64,000 nucleotides of DNA from PALSA-1006 sp041660815 (GCA_041660815.1 JBAZVN010000014.1:1-64000); one strand, 5' to 3'. Numbered from the stretch's first letter, positions 8,999 through 17,648 are shown. Notes: generated by a model not told the origin, from the letters alone. Numbers and translations are program-made.

Positions 8999-9730
8999 AT
9001 GAAGAAATATATCGGCCAACAGGTTCGCAAATTGCTGACTGCTTTCTTGCTGGTTCCTGCGTTGGCAAGCGCGGCGGATGGTCATTCCATCGCGCTTCAG
9101 GGCGGGGGAAATCAGGCGGCGATGCCTTGTGTTGCTTGTCACGGTGAGGGTTTACGGGGAAACCCTGAATTGGTTGCGCCAAGAATCGCGGGTTTGCCGG
9201 AAGATTACATCGCCAAACAACTGCGAGATTTTAATGCTGGCAGCCGACACAATGAGCAAATGCAGGCGGTGGCGCGTGCGTTGACGCAAGATGAAATTGC
9301 CGCAGTCGCAAAAGATTTTTCTGTACTCCCCAAGGTAAACGTATTAGCGGACATGCCGTTGCGTCCGGCACCTGATACTGCCGCCTGGCTGGACATGCGC
9401 GGCGCATGGGAGCGGAATATTCCGCCCTGCACCTCCTGCCATGGTTCGAATGGCATGGGGATTGGCAATGCTTTTCCACCGCTCGCGGGACAGTCGGCTG
9501 CGTATCTGAAAGCACAGCTTCACGCGTTTAAAAATGCTGCGAAAAATGAGAAGCCCAATCGCAAAAAACAAATGGCAGCGGCGACTAAACGACTCAACGA
9601 TCCCAATGGTTTGATGCGTCACATTGCGGCTAGTCTGACGGATGCTGAAATTAAAATGCTGGCCGAATATTTTTCAGCATGGGCGGTGTCGGATGAACCG
9701 ATTGCGCCGAATCGCGTCTTTTTGAAATAG
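8999..9730 (+). CDS. Diheme cytochrome c4-type protein, TsdB-like
   Basis: A 243-residue periplasmic cytochrome with a signal peptide (to about 25) and two class I heme sites, CVACH at 44-48 and CTSCH at 144-148, in the tandem-domain layout of cytochrome c4. It ends 21 bases before a TsdA-like gene; in the known tsdBA arrangement the upstream diheme cytochrome TsdB is the electron acceptor of TsdA. Family is clear; the TsdB role is inferred from position. AAGGGCAAGCA precedes the ATG. Confidence 0.78.
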   Translation: MKKYIGQQVRKLLTAFLLVPALASAADGHSIALQGGGNQAAMPCVACHGEGLRGNPELVAPRIAGLPEDYIAKQLRDFNAGSRHNEQMQAVARALTQDEIAAVAKDFSVLPKVNVLADMPLRPAPDTAAWLDMRGAWERNIPPCTSCHGSNGMGIGNAFPPLAGQSAAYLKAQLHAFKNAAKNEKPNRKKQMAAATKRLNDPNGLMRHIAASLTDAEIKMLAEYFSAWAVSDEPIAPNRVFLK

Positions 9731-9751
9731 ATACGACTGGCGTAAATTCAA

Positions 9752-10681
9752 ATGAACCCGTTCATTAAAAAACTGATTGTAATACTGCTGCTGTCGGGCG
9801 CGGGAAATGTGCTGGCGGCTACTTCAAGCAACCTTAACGACCAGAGCCAATTAGCCAAAGCGCCGAGTACAAAAGACCAAGTTTATTTTAAACCGCCTGC
9901 CGAAGCGACATTGCCGAACAATGCATTTGGCGAATTGGTGCGCAGGGGCGAGGCGTATTTCGTGAATACTAAAGCGTTGGCGCCGCAATATGTAGGCAAC
10001 GAACTCAACTGTGTGAACTGTCATTTGGATCGCGGGCGTATGGCGAATTCGGCGCCACTGTGGGCTGCTTATTCGATGTACCCCGCGTACCGCAAAAAAA
10101 ATAACAAGGTGAATACCTTTGCCGAGCGGATGCAGGGTTGCTTTAAATTCAGTATGAACGGTGTCGTGCCGGCGGCAGATTCCGAAGTGCTCGTTGCCCT
10201 TACCGCTTATTCCTATTGGCTTTCCAGCGGTGTGCCGATTGCACGGGAACAGCCGGGGCGGGGCTACGCCGAGCCCGCGCAACCGGCGGGGGGATATAAC
10301 GTTGAGAATGGAAAAAAAGTTTTTGAAAGTCGTTGCGTTACTTGTCACGGCGCAGACGGAGCCGGTCAAAAAGTGGGGGCAAGTTATGTGTTTCCGCCGC
10401 TCTGGGGTAAAGACTCTTTTAACTGGGGTGCCGGAATGCACCGTATCAATACGGCTGCCGGATTTATTAAACACAGTATGCCGTTGGGGGAGGGCAACTC
10501 GCTGAGTGATAAAGAAGCGTGGGATGTGGCAGCCTACGTCAACATGCACGAACGCCCGCAAGATCCGCGTCTGATTAATGGTGATATCGAGCAGACGCGC
10601 AAAAAATTTCATGCGGAAGACGGGGTGAATTTGTACGGGGTAATAGTGAACGGTGTGCTGATCGGGCAGGGTACTAAATAA
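9752..10681 (+). CDS. tsdA: TsdA-like diheme thiosulfate dehydrogenase/tetrathionate reductase
   Basis: A 309-residue exported protein with two heme sites, CVNCH at 87-91 and CVTCH at 195-199. Between them Cys130 in QGCFKFSMNG matches the cysteine that ligates the catalytic heme in TsdA, and the later IKHSMPLG carries Lys and Met at the place of the second-heme ligand. TsdA couples two thiosulfates into tetrathionate, or the reverse. This matches the TtrS/TtrR-like system upstream. It is placed directly after the TsdB-like cytochrome. Direction of catalysis cannot be told from sequence. Confidence 0.82.
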   Translation: MNPFIKKLIVILLLSGAGNVLAATSSNLNDQSQLAKAPSTKDQVYFKPPAEATLPNNAFGELVRRGEAYFVNTKALAPQYVGNELNCVNCHLDRGRMANSAPLWAAYSMYPAYRKKNNKVNTFAERMQGCFKFSMNGVVPAADSEVLVALTAYSYWLSSGVPIAREQPGRGYAEPAQPAGGYNVENGKKVFESRCVTCHGADGAGQKVGASYVFPPLWGKDSFNWGAGMHRINTAAGFIKHSMPLGEGNSLSDKEAWDVAAYVNMHERPQDPRLINGDIEQTRKKFHAEDGVNLYGVIVNGVLIGQGTK

Positions 10682-10700
10682 TAGATAGGTAGAGGGAATT

Positions 10701-11126
10701 GTGAAAATATTCAATAAAATCAGTGTGTTGGTATTTTTATGGATATCGTGCGCTGCAAATGCAGCCACGCAAGTGGAAGTCAGCCGTGATCAGGTGGTTA
10801 TTCAAGTGAGCGACAATGTGCCGGCCAAGTGGACGCTGGCACTCAACAACGCCAGAAACGTGCAAGAGGCAGCTGGCAAAGACAAGGTGGATGTTGAGAT
10901 CGTCGTTTATGGTCCGGGCATTGATATGCTCAAGATCGAATCCGAAATAGCCAATAAAATCGACAAGGCGATTGGTGAAGGCGTCAAAATTGTTGCCTGT
11001 CAAAACACCATGAAGGCGCAGAATTTGAGCCAGTCCGATATGCTGCCGTCAATCAGTTACGTACCGGCTGGCGTTGTTGAAATCATCCGCAAAGAAAAGC
11101 AGGGCTGGGCTTATCTTCGCCCGTAA
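10701..11126 (+). CDS. Periplasmic DsrE/DsrF-like protein
   Basis: A 141-residue protein starting at GTG with AGAGGGAA in front. A signal peptide (ends near ANAAT) is followed by a DsrE-like Rossmann-type domain: KWTLALNNARN, VDVEIVVYGPGIDML, VKIVACQNTM and SYVPAGVVEIIRKEKQGWAYLRP. One cysteine (ACQNT) sits where DsrE-like sulfur carriers have a reactive Cys. It closes the primary sulfur cluster and may handle sulfane sulfur; this is inferred. Confidence 0.75.
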   Translation: MKIFNKISVLVFLWISCAANAATQVEVSRDQVVIQVSDNVPAKWTLALNNARNVQEAAGKDKVDVEIVVYGPGIDMLKIESEIANKIDKAIGEGVKIVACQNTMKAQNLSQSDMLPSISYVPAGVVEIIRKEKQGWAYLRP

Positions 11127-11375
11127 GTTACTTTAGAAAAAATCAACGGATGGCTATTCTTATTTGGCCGCTTCGGCCAGACGTTCCAGGCATTTGAGAA
11201 CCTTAGCGCTGACCGCTCCCGGTTTATTGACTTGGTTGGCGACGGCGCAAATATCTGGAATAACCCGACTGACAGTGTTGTATAATTTTTCGAGTTAAAT
11301 GGCAGCTTGGCAAGCCGATCTTTAGCGGAAGTCAATAGCAAGATATAACTTGAAAACACTGGGAGAGGCGCCGCG
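11127..11375. other. Intergenic region with possible minus-strand gene remnant
   Basis: No intact gene. On the minus strand, 11160-11291 reads as a protein-like tail (…ICAVANQVNKPGAVSAKVL… ending LAEAAK then stop) but has no start codon and meets a stop upstream, so it may be a decayed 3' end. A GGCCG/CGGCC hairpin lies at 11166-11178. Promoter sequences for the TonB receptor probably lie at the right end. Confidence 0.35.
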
Positions 11376-13469
11376 ATGCAACCGATAACTAGTCACTTGA
11401 TAATTTGTGTCATGCTGACTTTAGCCTGTGGCAGCACTGCCTCCGCCCAGACATCCGAAGAGGAAGATTTTGCCTTAGTCTACGGAGATAAGTCCAATAT
11501 CAGCATCGCCACAGGTAGTAAACAATCGTTGCGCCGCGCCCCGTCCGTAGCGTCGGTCATCACCGCCGAGGACATCGCCGCGATGGGGGCCACTGATCTG
11601 GATGAAGCGCTCGAAGCAGTGCCCGGAATGCACATATCTCACAGCACCGTCAGCTACGTCCCGCAGAATATTATCCGCGGCATTTACAGTAGCAACAACC
11701 CGCAAACGCTGATGCTGCAAAACGGCATCCCGACCACCACCATATTCACCGGCAGCAAAGGCAACGCTTGGGGCGGTTTGCCGCTCGAGAACGTGGCTCG
11801 CATCGAAATCATCCGCGGCCCCGGCTCTGCCCTTTATGGGGCTGATGCTTATGCTGGTGTAATCAATATCATCACCAAAACGGCGGCGGAGACTCCAGGA
11901 ACCCAATTCGGCATGCGTTACGGCTCATTTAATACCAAAGATATCTGGGTGCAGCACGGCAGCGAGTGGGATGCTTTGAATATGGCCGTCTATTTGCGAA
12001 TCGGCAGCACCGATGGACTCAAGCAAACGATCACTGACGATGCCCAGACCCGCCTCGACCGACTTTTCGGCACGGCTGCCTCCCTCGCTCCCGGCCCTGT
12101 CCATACGGGCCATGAGGCTGTTGATGGCGGCCTCGATTTTGGATATGACAAATGGCGTTTGAACATCGGCTATAAATTGCGGGACAAACTGCACCTCGGT
12201 GCCGGTATAGCCTCCGCGTTGGATCCCTTGGGTTCAGAAAAAAGCGAGCGCATCACCACCGATATTTCCTGGACATCACCCAATGTGTCGCAAGACTTGG
12301 GGTTGGGTTTCAATGCCAGCGTTATGCAATATAACGACACCGTTTTGTCCCCTTTGGTGATCTATCCGCCGGGGGTGACTTTTCCCACCGGCGCCTTTCC
12401 CAACGGGATGATCGGTGCCCCTGAAAAATGGGAACGGGATACCAGACTTTCCGCCTTCGCCACCTATTCGGGATTTAACAACCATCAATTGCGCTTTGGT
12501 ATTGGCCACGACGATCTGAACTTATACAAAACGGCGGAACGCAAAAATTTCACGCTCACTGCTACCGGCTTGCCGATACCGCTCGGTTCGGTCATCGATT
12601 TCAGCAACACCGCGCCCTTCATGCTCCCGCAACGGCGCAAGATTGATTACTTTTATACTCAGGATGAATGGAATTTTGCCCGCGACTGGACACTCACCGC
12701 CGGGGTGCGCCACGACAACTATTCTGATTTCGGCGGCACCACGACCCCCCGCTTGGCCGTAGTTTGGGATGCCACGCAGGATCTCACCGCCAAGCTACTC
12801 TACGGACAGGCGTTCCGCGCCCCCGCTTTCGTCGAAAAATACAGCATCAACAATCCAGTGCAGCAGGGCAACCCGGATCTGAAACCGGAGACTGACCGCA
12901 CATTGGAAGCCGCCTTCTCCTGGCAGGCGCGCATAGATACTCAGTTCAACCTGAATTTCTTCCGCTACGAAATGAAAGACATCATCCGACTCATCGCTAA
13001 CACGGCCCCGGCGGTCGGCTCAACCTATAACAATACTGGCGGTCAGCACGGCAGCGGCATGGAGCTGGAAACGGTATTGGATTACAGCCCCACGATGCGC
13101 CTGATCGGAAACTATTCCTACCAGCAGTCGATCGACGAGACCACTCATCAGGATGCCGGCTATGCGCCCCACCACCATCTTTATCTGCGCACCGACTGGC
13201 GTTATTTAAGCGGCTGGTTCGCCAGCGCGCAGCTCAACCGGGTAATGGATCGCAAACGCGCTGCCGGTGATAATCGGCCCAAAGTGCCGGACTACACCAC
13301 AGTGGATATTACCGTGCGCAGCCCGACCAAGGGTTCGTGGGACTTCTCATCCTCGGTGCGAAACCTGTTCAACGCCGATGTCCGCGAACCTACGGCTCCC
13401 ACCCTGATTCCCAACGACCTGCCCATGGCACCGCGCTCCCTGTGGGTGCAGGCAACGTACAAGATGTGA
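11376..13469 (+). CDS. TonB-dependent outer-membrane receptor
   Basis: A 697-residue protein with a signal peptide (to about 24), a plug domain at about 50-170 (SVASVITAEDIAAMGATDLDEAL then IEIIRGPGSALYGADAYAGVINIITK) and a 22-stranded barrel ending in an aromatic-rich strand (LWVQATYKM). Such receptors import siderophores, cobalamin or other scarce solutes, energised by TonB. No ligand can be assigned; it has no transport partner next to it. CTGGGAGAGG precedes the ATG. Confidence 0.88.
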   Translation: MQPITSHLIICVMLTLACGSTASAQTSEEEDFALVYGDKSNISIATGSKQSLRRAPSVASVITAEDIAAMGATDLDEALEAVPGMHISHSTVSYVPQNIIRGIYSSNNPQTLMLQNGIPTTTIFTGSKGNAWGGLPLENVARIEIIRGPGSALYGADAYAGVINIITKTAAETPGTQFGMRYGSFNTKDIWVQHGSEWDALNMAVYLRIGSTDGLKQTITDDAQTRLDRLFGTAASLAPGPVHTGHEAVDGGLDFGYDKWRLNIGYKLRDKLHLGAGIASALDPLGSEKSERITTDISWTSPNVSQDLGLGFNASVMQYNDTVLSPLVIYPPGVTFPTGAFPNGMIGAPEKWERDTRLSAFATYSGFNNHQLRFGIGHDDLNLYKTAERKNFTLTATGLPIPLGSVIDFSNTAPFMLPQRRKIDYFYTQDEWNFARDWTLTAGVRHDNYSDFGGTTTPRLAVVWDATQDLTAKLLYGQAFRAPAFVEKYSINNPVQQGNPDLKPETDRTLEAAFSWQARIDTQFNLNFFRYEMKDIIRLIANTAPAVGSTYNNTGGQHGSGMELETVLDYSPTMRLIGNYSYQQSIDETTHQDAGYAPHHHLYLRTDWRYLSGWFASAQLNRVMDRKRAAGDNRPKVPDYTTVDITVRSPTKGSWDFSSSVRNLFNADVREPTAPTLIPNDLPMAPRSLWVQATYKM

Positions 13470-13491
13470 GGGACGCAGACCGAAGTTTAGT

Positions 13492-13520
13492 TTGACTAGT
13501 GCGCTTGAATTTCCTATTCT
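13492..13520 (+). promoter_or_regulatory. Sigma70-like promoter, copy 2 of a repeated promoter segment
   Basis: TTGACT, 17 bases, TATTCT, ending eight bases before the ATG of the DUF1801 gene. The element and its flanks are nearly the same as at 383-420. If it is the promoter, the transcript would be almost leaderless. Confidence 0.5.
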
Positions 13521-13527
13521 TGCCCGT

Positions 13528-13887
13528 ATGAGAACCGCACAAGAAATCCCCGACTCTATAGACGGATACATTGCCGCTTTTCCGCGTGATGTTCAAACCA
13601 TTCTAGAACAACTACGGCAAACGATACGTACAGCCGCGCCGGATTCGACGGAAAAAATTAGCTACCAAATGCCGACCTTTTTCCTGAACGGCAACCTCGT
13701 ACATTTCGCGGCATACAAAAATCACATCGGTTTTTATCCGACACCCAGTGGCATCGGCGCTTTTCAGGAGGAACTGAAAGAATTTAAAACCTCGAAAGGC
13801 GCGATCCAGTTTCCGCTGGGTAAACCATTGCCGCTGAGGCTGCTGAAAAAGATCGTTGAATTTCGTGTGCGGGAGAATTTGAAATGA
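13528..13887 (+). CDS. DUF1801 (YdhG-like) protein
   Basis: A 119-residue protein of the YdhG/DUF1801 family, seen from IDGYIAAFPRDVQTILEQLRQTIR, EKISYQMPTFFLNGN and the glycine-rich HIGFYPTPSG. Relatives include the Bacillus frataxin-like Fra, but most are of unknown role. ATG 13528 is chosen because the longer reading frame would start inside the promoter-like sequence. First gene of a run of small accessory genes. Confidence 0.78.
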   Translation: MRTAQEIPDSIDGYIAAFPRDVQTILEQLRQTIRTAAPDSTEKISYQMPTFFLNGNLVHFAAYKNHIGFYPTPSGIGAFQEELKEFKTSKGAIQFPLGKPLPLRLLKKIVEFRVRENLK

Positions 13888-13976
13888 CGAAGTAATGGGC
13901 GAAATATTTTGTGTTTTGCAGCCTGATGATAGCATGCTGATTTTGTCATAATTATATGATTTATAAGCGAAATTTA

Positions 13977-14393
13977 ATGTGCAATCCCGTCAATCAGTTC
14001 ATTGAAATAGCGCCTGATTCGCCGACGCAACACGCCCTCGTGCCACAGCCGAAAAAAGGCAAAGCTACCATCGCTACCATCGAATACGGGCTGCTGGGCG
14101 GCAAGCCTTACGGCTACACGCTGGAAGAGCTGAAATTCGCCACCCATTTGCAGCACAAGCAGATATCGCCCGCCGAAGTGGCAGCGCATCGCGAGCAATT
14201 GTGGGACGACTATTTCGCCAAGCCTTGTGCCTGCATGCGCGCTTCGCCGCTGACCAAACAATACGGCTGGGGGGCGCATTACGACGCGAACGGAAAGATC
14301 GCGCTGTATGCTGCCGAGAGCGAGGAATATCGGCGCTTCGTCCGGGATAAACACATCAGGAAATTTTTTGCCATGCGCAGCAAACGCGGATAG
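13977..14393 (+). CDS. DUF6157-family protein
   Basis: About 138 residues. The start follows the usual family N-terminus (NQFIEIAPDSP); ATG 13956 is an alternative. The family signature RASPLTKQYGWGAHYDANGK followed by ES-EY--F is clear. Function unknown. It precedes the DUF1697 gene by nine bases and probably shares a transcript. Confidence 0.68.
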   Translation: MCNPVNQFIEIAPDSPTQHALVPQPKKGKATIATIEYGLLGGKPYGYTLEELKFATHLQHKQISPAEVAAHREQLWDDYFAKPCACMRASPLTKQYGWGAHYDANGKIALYAAESEEYRRFVRDKHIRKFFAMRSKRG

Positions 14394-14402
14394 ATCATTA
14401 AC

Positions 14403-14942
14403 ATGAAAAAATATATCGCACTGTTTCGCGGCATCAATGTCGGCGGTAACAACAAGTTGCCGATGAAGGAGTTGGTATCCGTGATGGAGGGGCTGGGGAT
14501 GAAGGAGGTTCGCACCTATATCCAGAGCGGCAACGCGGTGTTTTCTTGCGGCGAAACCGGGCGGGAAAAACTCGGCGCGAGGATAAGCGCCGCTATCAAA
14601 CAAAGCCACGGCTTCGAGCCATGGGTTCTACTACTGCAAGCTGATGAGCTGGCGAAAGCCATCCGCGCCAACCCGTTCCCGCAAGCCGAAGCAGAGGGCA
14701 ATACTTTGCATTTCAACTTCCTCAAGTCCGTTCCGCTCAGCCCCAATCTGGCCGGGATGGAAAAAGTGAAAGCCGCAAACGAATGTTTTCAACTGAAAGG
14801 CGAGGTGTGTTATCTGCATGCGCCGGACGGCATAGGTCGCTCCAAACTCGCGGCCAGCATGGAACGCATGCTTGGCGTGCCGATGACCGGACGCAATTGG
14901 AACACGGTGCAGAAATTGCGCGAAATGATGGGCAAGGAATGA
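14403..14942 (+). CDS. DUF1697 protein
   Basis: A 179-residue protein with the family opening KYIALFRGINVGGNNKLPM and the later YIQSGNAVFS and GRNWNTVQKL motifs. It is cytoplasmic by lack of a signal. Function is not known; it is common in stress or accessory clusters with VOC and DUF1801 genes, as here. Confidence 0.85.
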   Translation: MKKYIALFRGINVGGNNKLPMKELVSVMEGLGMKEVRTYIQSGNAVFSCGETGREKLGARISAAIKQSHGFEPWVLLLQADELAKAIRANPFPQAEAEGNTLHFNFLKSVPLSPNLAGMEKVKAANECFQLKGEVCYLHAPDGIGRSKLAASMERMLGVPMTGRNWNTVQKLREMMGKE

Positions 14943-15082
14943 CCGCCATTGCTGATTGTCCTGATCCGGGCCTCAAGTCACTTCAGATGCTGGAAAAAAC
15001 TCTACTGACATCACGCTGTCAGCAGCAGGTACGTAGCATTCTCTTTGCCGGATGTTCCGGTACAACGGAAAAGGAGAAAAAT

Positions 15083-15553
15083 ATGAACAAAGTCAATCAT
15101 ATCCCTGCGGGATTTCAGCCGATAACGCCTTACCTGATTGTGAAAGGAGCAGCAGAAGCGATCCGGTTTTATCAGCAAGCATTTTGCGCGATCGAGGTCG
15201 GACGTATCACCACGCCGGACGGGGTGATTGGACATGCAGAATTAAAGATTGATGAAGCCAGGCTCATGTTGTCGGAAGAGATGCCAGCCTGGAAAAACAA
15301 AAGTCCCCGGACCTTGGGCGGAACCAGCGTCGGCATTGTGCTGTACGTGCCCGATGTGGATACCACCTTCCAGCGAGCGCTGGATGCAGGGGCAACACAG
15401 GTTGAGCCGCTTCAGAATCAATTCTACGGCGATCGCGCCGGAATGCTGACCGATCCATTCGGCCACAACTGGTACATCATGACGCATATCGAAGATGTTT
15501 CTTTCCCGGAGACGCAGAGGCGTAGTGATGCGATGTTTGTCGCACAGCATTAA
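15083..15553 (+). CDS. VOC-family (PhnB/glyoxalase-like) protein
   Basis: A 156-residue protein. ATG 15083 follows AAAAGGAGAAAA; the longer frame upstream overlaps the DUF1697 gene and is not used. The vicinal-oxygen-chelate fold is shown by TPYLIVKGAAEAIRFYQQAF, ARLMLSEEMP, VPDVDTTFQRALDAGA and DRAGMLTDPFGHNW, the PhnB-like subgroup. The substrate is unknown. Confidence 0.83.
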   Translation: MNKVNHIPAGFQPITPYLIVKGAAEAIRFYQQAFCAIEVGRITTPDGVIGHAELKIDEARLMLSEEMPAWKNKSPRTLGGTSVGIVLYVPDVDTTFQRALDAGATQVEPLQNQFYGDRAGMLTDPFGHNWYIMTHIEDVSFPETQRRSDAMFVAQH

Positions 15554-15695
15554 TGCCGGGAAACTGAATTGGAATCCCCTCAAACCGGATGAGACGCAAA
15601 CAATAAACTGCGGGAGTTGGGGTGATGTAATTTATATAACTTATTGATTATATTAGTTAATTAAGAATAATTTTTGCTGTATTTTCTCATTATTT

Positions 15696-16157
15696 ATGAA
15701 TACTACAGATAAACGCTACTGGATCGGTGTCGCCTCAAAGGAGCATGTGAAGACCGGCATTGCAGGCGGTTTCAGCCAGTTATGCCACGGCAAGGCGCAG
15801 CCCCTCAAACGCATGGCAGTGGGTGACGGTCTGATCTACTACTCGGCCAAGGAAAAGTTCGGCGCAAATATCCTGTGCCAGCAGTTCACTGCCATCGGCG
15901 AAGTGGCCGGCAGCGAGGTGTATCCGTTTGAGATGTTTCCCGGCTTTGTACCGTATCGCCGTGACATCTGCTTCCACGAAGCGCGCGATGTGCCGATACG
16001 TCCTTTGATTGCGCGGCTCTCCTTCATTCAGGATAAGTCGCATTGGGGTTATGCGTTTCGTTATGGGCATCTGCAAATTCCGCGCGCTGACTTTGAATTA
16101 ATCGCGGCGGAGATGCTGGGGAGAGTTCTGGTACCGGCGCAAAACGGGAAAGACTAA
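15696..16157 (+). CDS. EVE-domain protein
   Basis: A 153-residue protein of the EVE (PUA-like) fold, opening KRYWIGVASKEHVKTG and containing RMAVGDGLIYYSAKE. EVE domains bind modified nucleobases and occur in nucleic-acid modification or defence settings as well as alone. An AT-rich 110-base spacer carries its promoter. A TfoX-N gene starts one base after its stop, so the two are likely co-expressed. Confidence 0.78.
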   Translation: MNTTDKRYWIGVASKEHVKTGIAGGFSQLCHGKAQPLKRMAVGDGLIYYSAKEKFGANILCQQFTAIGEVAGSEVYPFEMFPGFVPYRRDICFHEARDVPIRPLIARLSFIQDKSHWGYAFRYGHLQIPRADFELIAAEMLGRVLVPAQNGKD

Positions 16158-16158
16158 A

Positions 16159-16494
16159 ATGGCGACGGAACAAAACACCATCGGCTTTTTGCTTGACCAA
16201 CTTTCCCGAGCGGGTGAGGTGTCGGCCAAAAAGATGTTCGGGGAATATTGCCTTTACCTTTCCGGCAAACCGGTGGGTCTGGTGTGCGACGATCAGCTTT
16301 TTCTCAAACCGACCAAGGCCGGGGCAGTCCTTCTTGAAAAAATAGTGGAGGCCTCGCCCTATCCGGGCGCAAAACCTCATCTGCTCATCACACCGGATCA
16401 ATGGGAAGACTCGGAATGGTTGTGCGAACTGGTGCGGACGACAGCGCGCGAGTTGCCTCTGCCTAAACCGAAGATCAAAAAGCCCAAGTCATAG
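16159..16494 (+). CDS. TfoX N-terminal domain protein
   Basis: A 111-residue protein with only the TfoX-N domain (LLDQLSRAGEVSAKKMFGEYCLYLSGKPVGLVCDDQLFLK). Full-length TfoX/Sxy proteins regulate competence; short forms like this are of unknown role. It lies between an EVE gene and a WYL regulator with spacers of one and three bases, pointing to a small operon. Confidence 0.82.
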   Translation: MATEQNTIGFLLDQLSRAGEVSAKKMFGEYCLYLSGKPVGLVCDDQLFLKPTKAGAVLLEKIVEASPYPGAKPHLLITPDQWEDSEWLCELVRTTARELPLPKPKIKKPKS

Positions 16495-16497
16495 TTC

Positions 16498-17196
16498 ATG
16501 CGCAAATCCGAACGCCTCTTCAAACTGGTCACGTTGCTGCAAGGCCGTCGCACCGCGATGACCGGGCAGGCGCTGGCCGAAGCGCTGGGTGTAGCGGTGC
16601 GCACCGTTTACCGTGACATTCAGGCACTTGTTCTTTCCGGCGTGCCTATCGATGGTGAAGCGGGCGTGGGTTACCGTTTGCGCGCGGGTTTCGATCTGCC
16701 GCCGCTAATGTTCCGGGCGGAAGAAGTCACCGCCTTGTTGGTTGGCAGCCGTATGGTGCAAGCGTGGACCGATCCCGATCTGGCGCAAGCCGCAAAACAA
16801 GCCGAAGCAAAAATTCTCGCCGCGCTCACGCCGCAAATGTTGATCGGCGTATCGCATCTGCCGTACCGCATACCAGTTTATGAGCGCTCCGAAAGCGGCA
16901 TTCACCGCCTGCTGCGTAAAGCATGCGAAGCGCGGCAAAAAGTCTCCATTGCCTACCGTGATATGAACGGTAAAGATTCCATGCGCAGCCTGTGGCCGTT
17001 GGGTATGGTGGGCTGGGGCGACCACTGGACACTGCTGGCGTGGTGCGAATTGCGCAACGAATACCGCAATTTTCGCTTCGACCGCATCCAGGATATCGTG
17101 CTGCTGCCCGAATATTTTCCGCCGCACGCCGAGCGCAACTTGGAGCATTATTTGACGCGTATCATCGGCGTTGAGGATGAACAAAAACCTGCTTGA
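16498..17196 (+). CDS. YafY-type HTH-WYL transcriptional regulator
   Basis: A 232-residue regulator with a DeoR-like winged helix at about 5-60 (RLFKLVTLLQGR, VAVRTVYRDIQALVLSGVPI) and a WYL domain (about 135-220; VSIAYRDMNGKDSMRSLWPLG then WGDHWTLLAWCELRNEYRNFRFDRI). WYL domains sense nucleic acids or ligands. It may control this small-gene run. The following YdeI-like gene is next to its stop. Confidence 0.85.
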   Translation: MRKSERLFKLVTLLQGRRTAMTGQALAEALGVAVRTVYRDIQALVLSGVPIDGEAGVGYRLRAGFDLPPLMFRAEEVTALLVGSRMVQAWTDPDLAQAAKQAEAKILAALTPQMLIGVSHLPYRIPVYERSESGIHRLLRKACEARQKVSIAYRDMNGKDSMRSLWPLGMVGWGDHWTLLAWCELRNEYRNFRFDRIQDIVLLPEYFPPHAERNLEHYLTRIIGVEDEQKPA

Positions 17197-17204
17197 AGGA
17201 GCTG

Positions 17205-17456
17205 ATGATGGAAAAACTCTCCCGCATGAAACGCGAGCGCTACACCATGCCCGAATTCATCCGCAACGCATTGGCAGAAAAAAATCTGACCCAAGCCTAC
17301 GCTGCCCGTCCGCCGTACCAGCGCAACGATTACATCGGCTGGATTTCCCGCGCTAAACTTCCTGCCACGCAACAGAAACGGTTGAATCAGATGTTGGATG
17401 AATTGGAAAAAGGCGATGCCTATATGAAGATGGCGTATCGCGGGAAAGTGAAATAG
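17205..17456 (+). CDS. YdeI/OmpD-associated-like small protein
   Basis: An 83-residue protein with EFIRNALAEKNLTQAYAARPPYQRNDYIGWISRAK, typical of the C-terminal half of YdeI/OmpD-associated proteins. Two adjacent ATGs (17205, 17208) follow GAAGGAG; a TTG at 17193 is less likely. Function unknown. Last gene before the second sulfur module. Confidence 0.65.
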   Translation: MMEKLSRMKRERYTMPEFIRNALAEKNLTQAYAARPPYQRNDYIGWISRAKLPATQQKRLNQMLDELEKGDAYMKMAYRGKVK

Positions 17457-17511
17457 GCCGCAAGCTTATTCGTGCGCTCCCTGCAGTCGTTCAAAAAACG
17501 CCGACAACATG

Positions 17512-17600
17512 AAGGTATCCGCGCGGGAGGTTTTTGGGTAACCCGTAACCCGATAGGGTTATATGTTTCTACCCGTTATGGGGATAGGCGCGGATACCTT
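17512..17600. promoter_or_regulatory. Nested inverted repeats upstream of soxY2
   Basis: AAGGTATCCGCGC (17512-17524) pairs perfectly with GCGCGGATACCTT (17588-17600). Inside lie a GGGTAACCC palindrome and a TAACCC-GATA-GGGTTA hairpin. The structure lies between the WYL operon and soxY2 and could be a leader RNA, a transcriptional barrier, or a relic of an insertion. Confidence 0.55.
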
Positions 17601-17648
17601 GCAGGCAGACAATGCTCCTTCATATCCATTATCCAGTTGGGGGCATCT

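Noticed and set aside
14783..15082. Long N-terminal extension of the VOC protein
   Set aside because: It overlaps the DUF1697 gene; ATG 15083 has a strong SD.
17472..17648. N-terminal 59-codon extension of soxY2
   Set aside because: It reads through nested inverted repeats and would place the Tat leader deep inside the protein.
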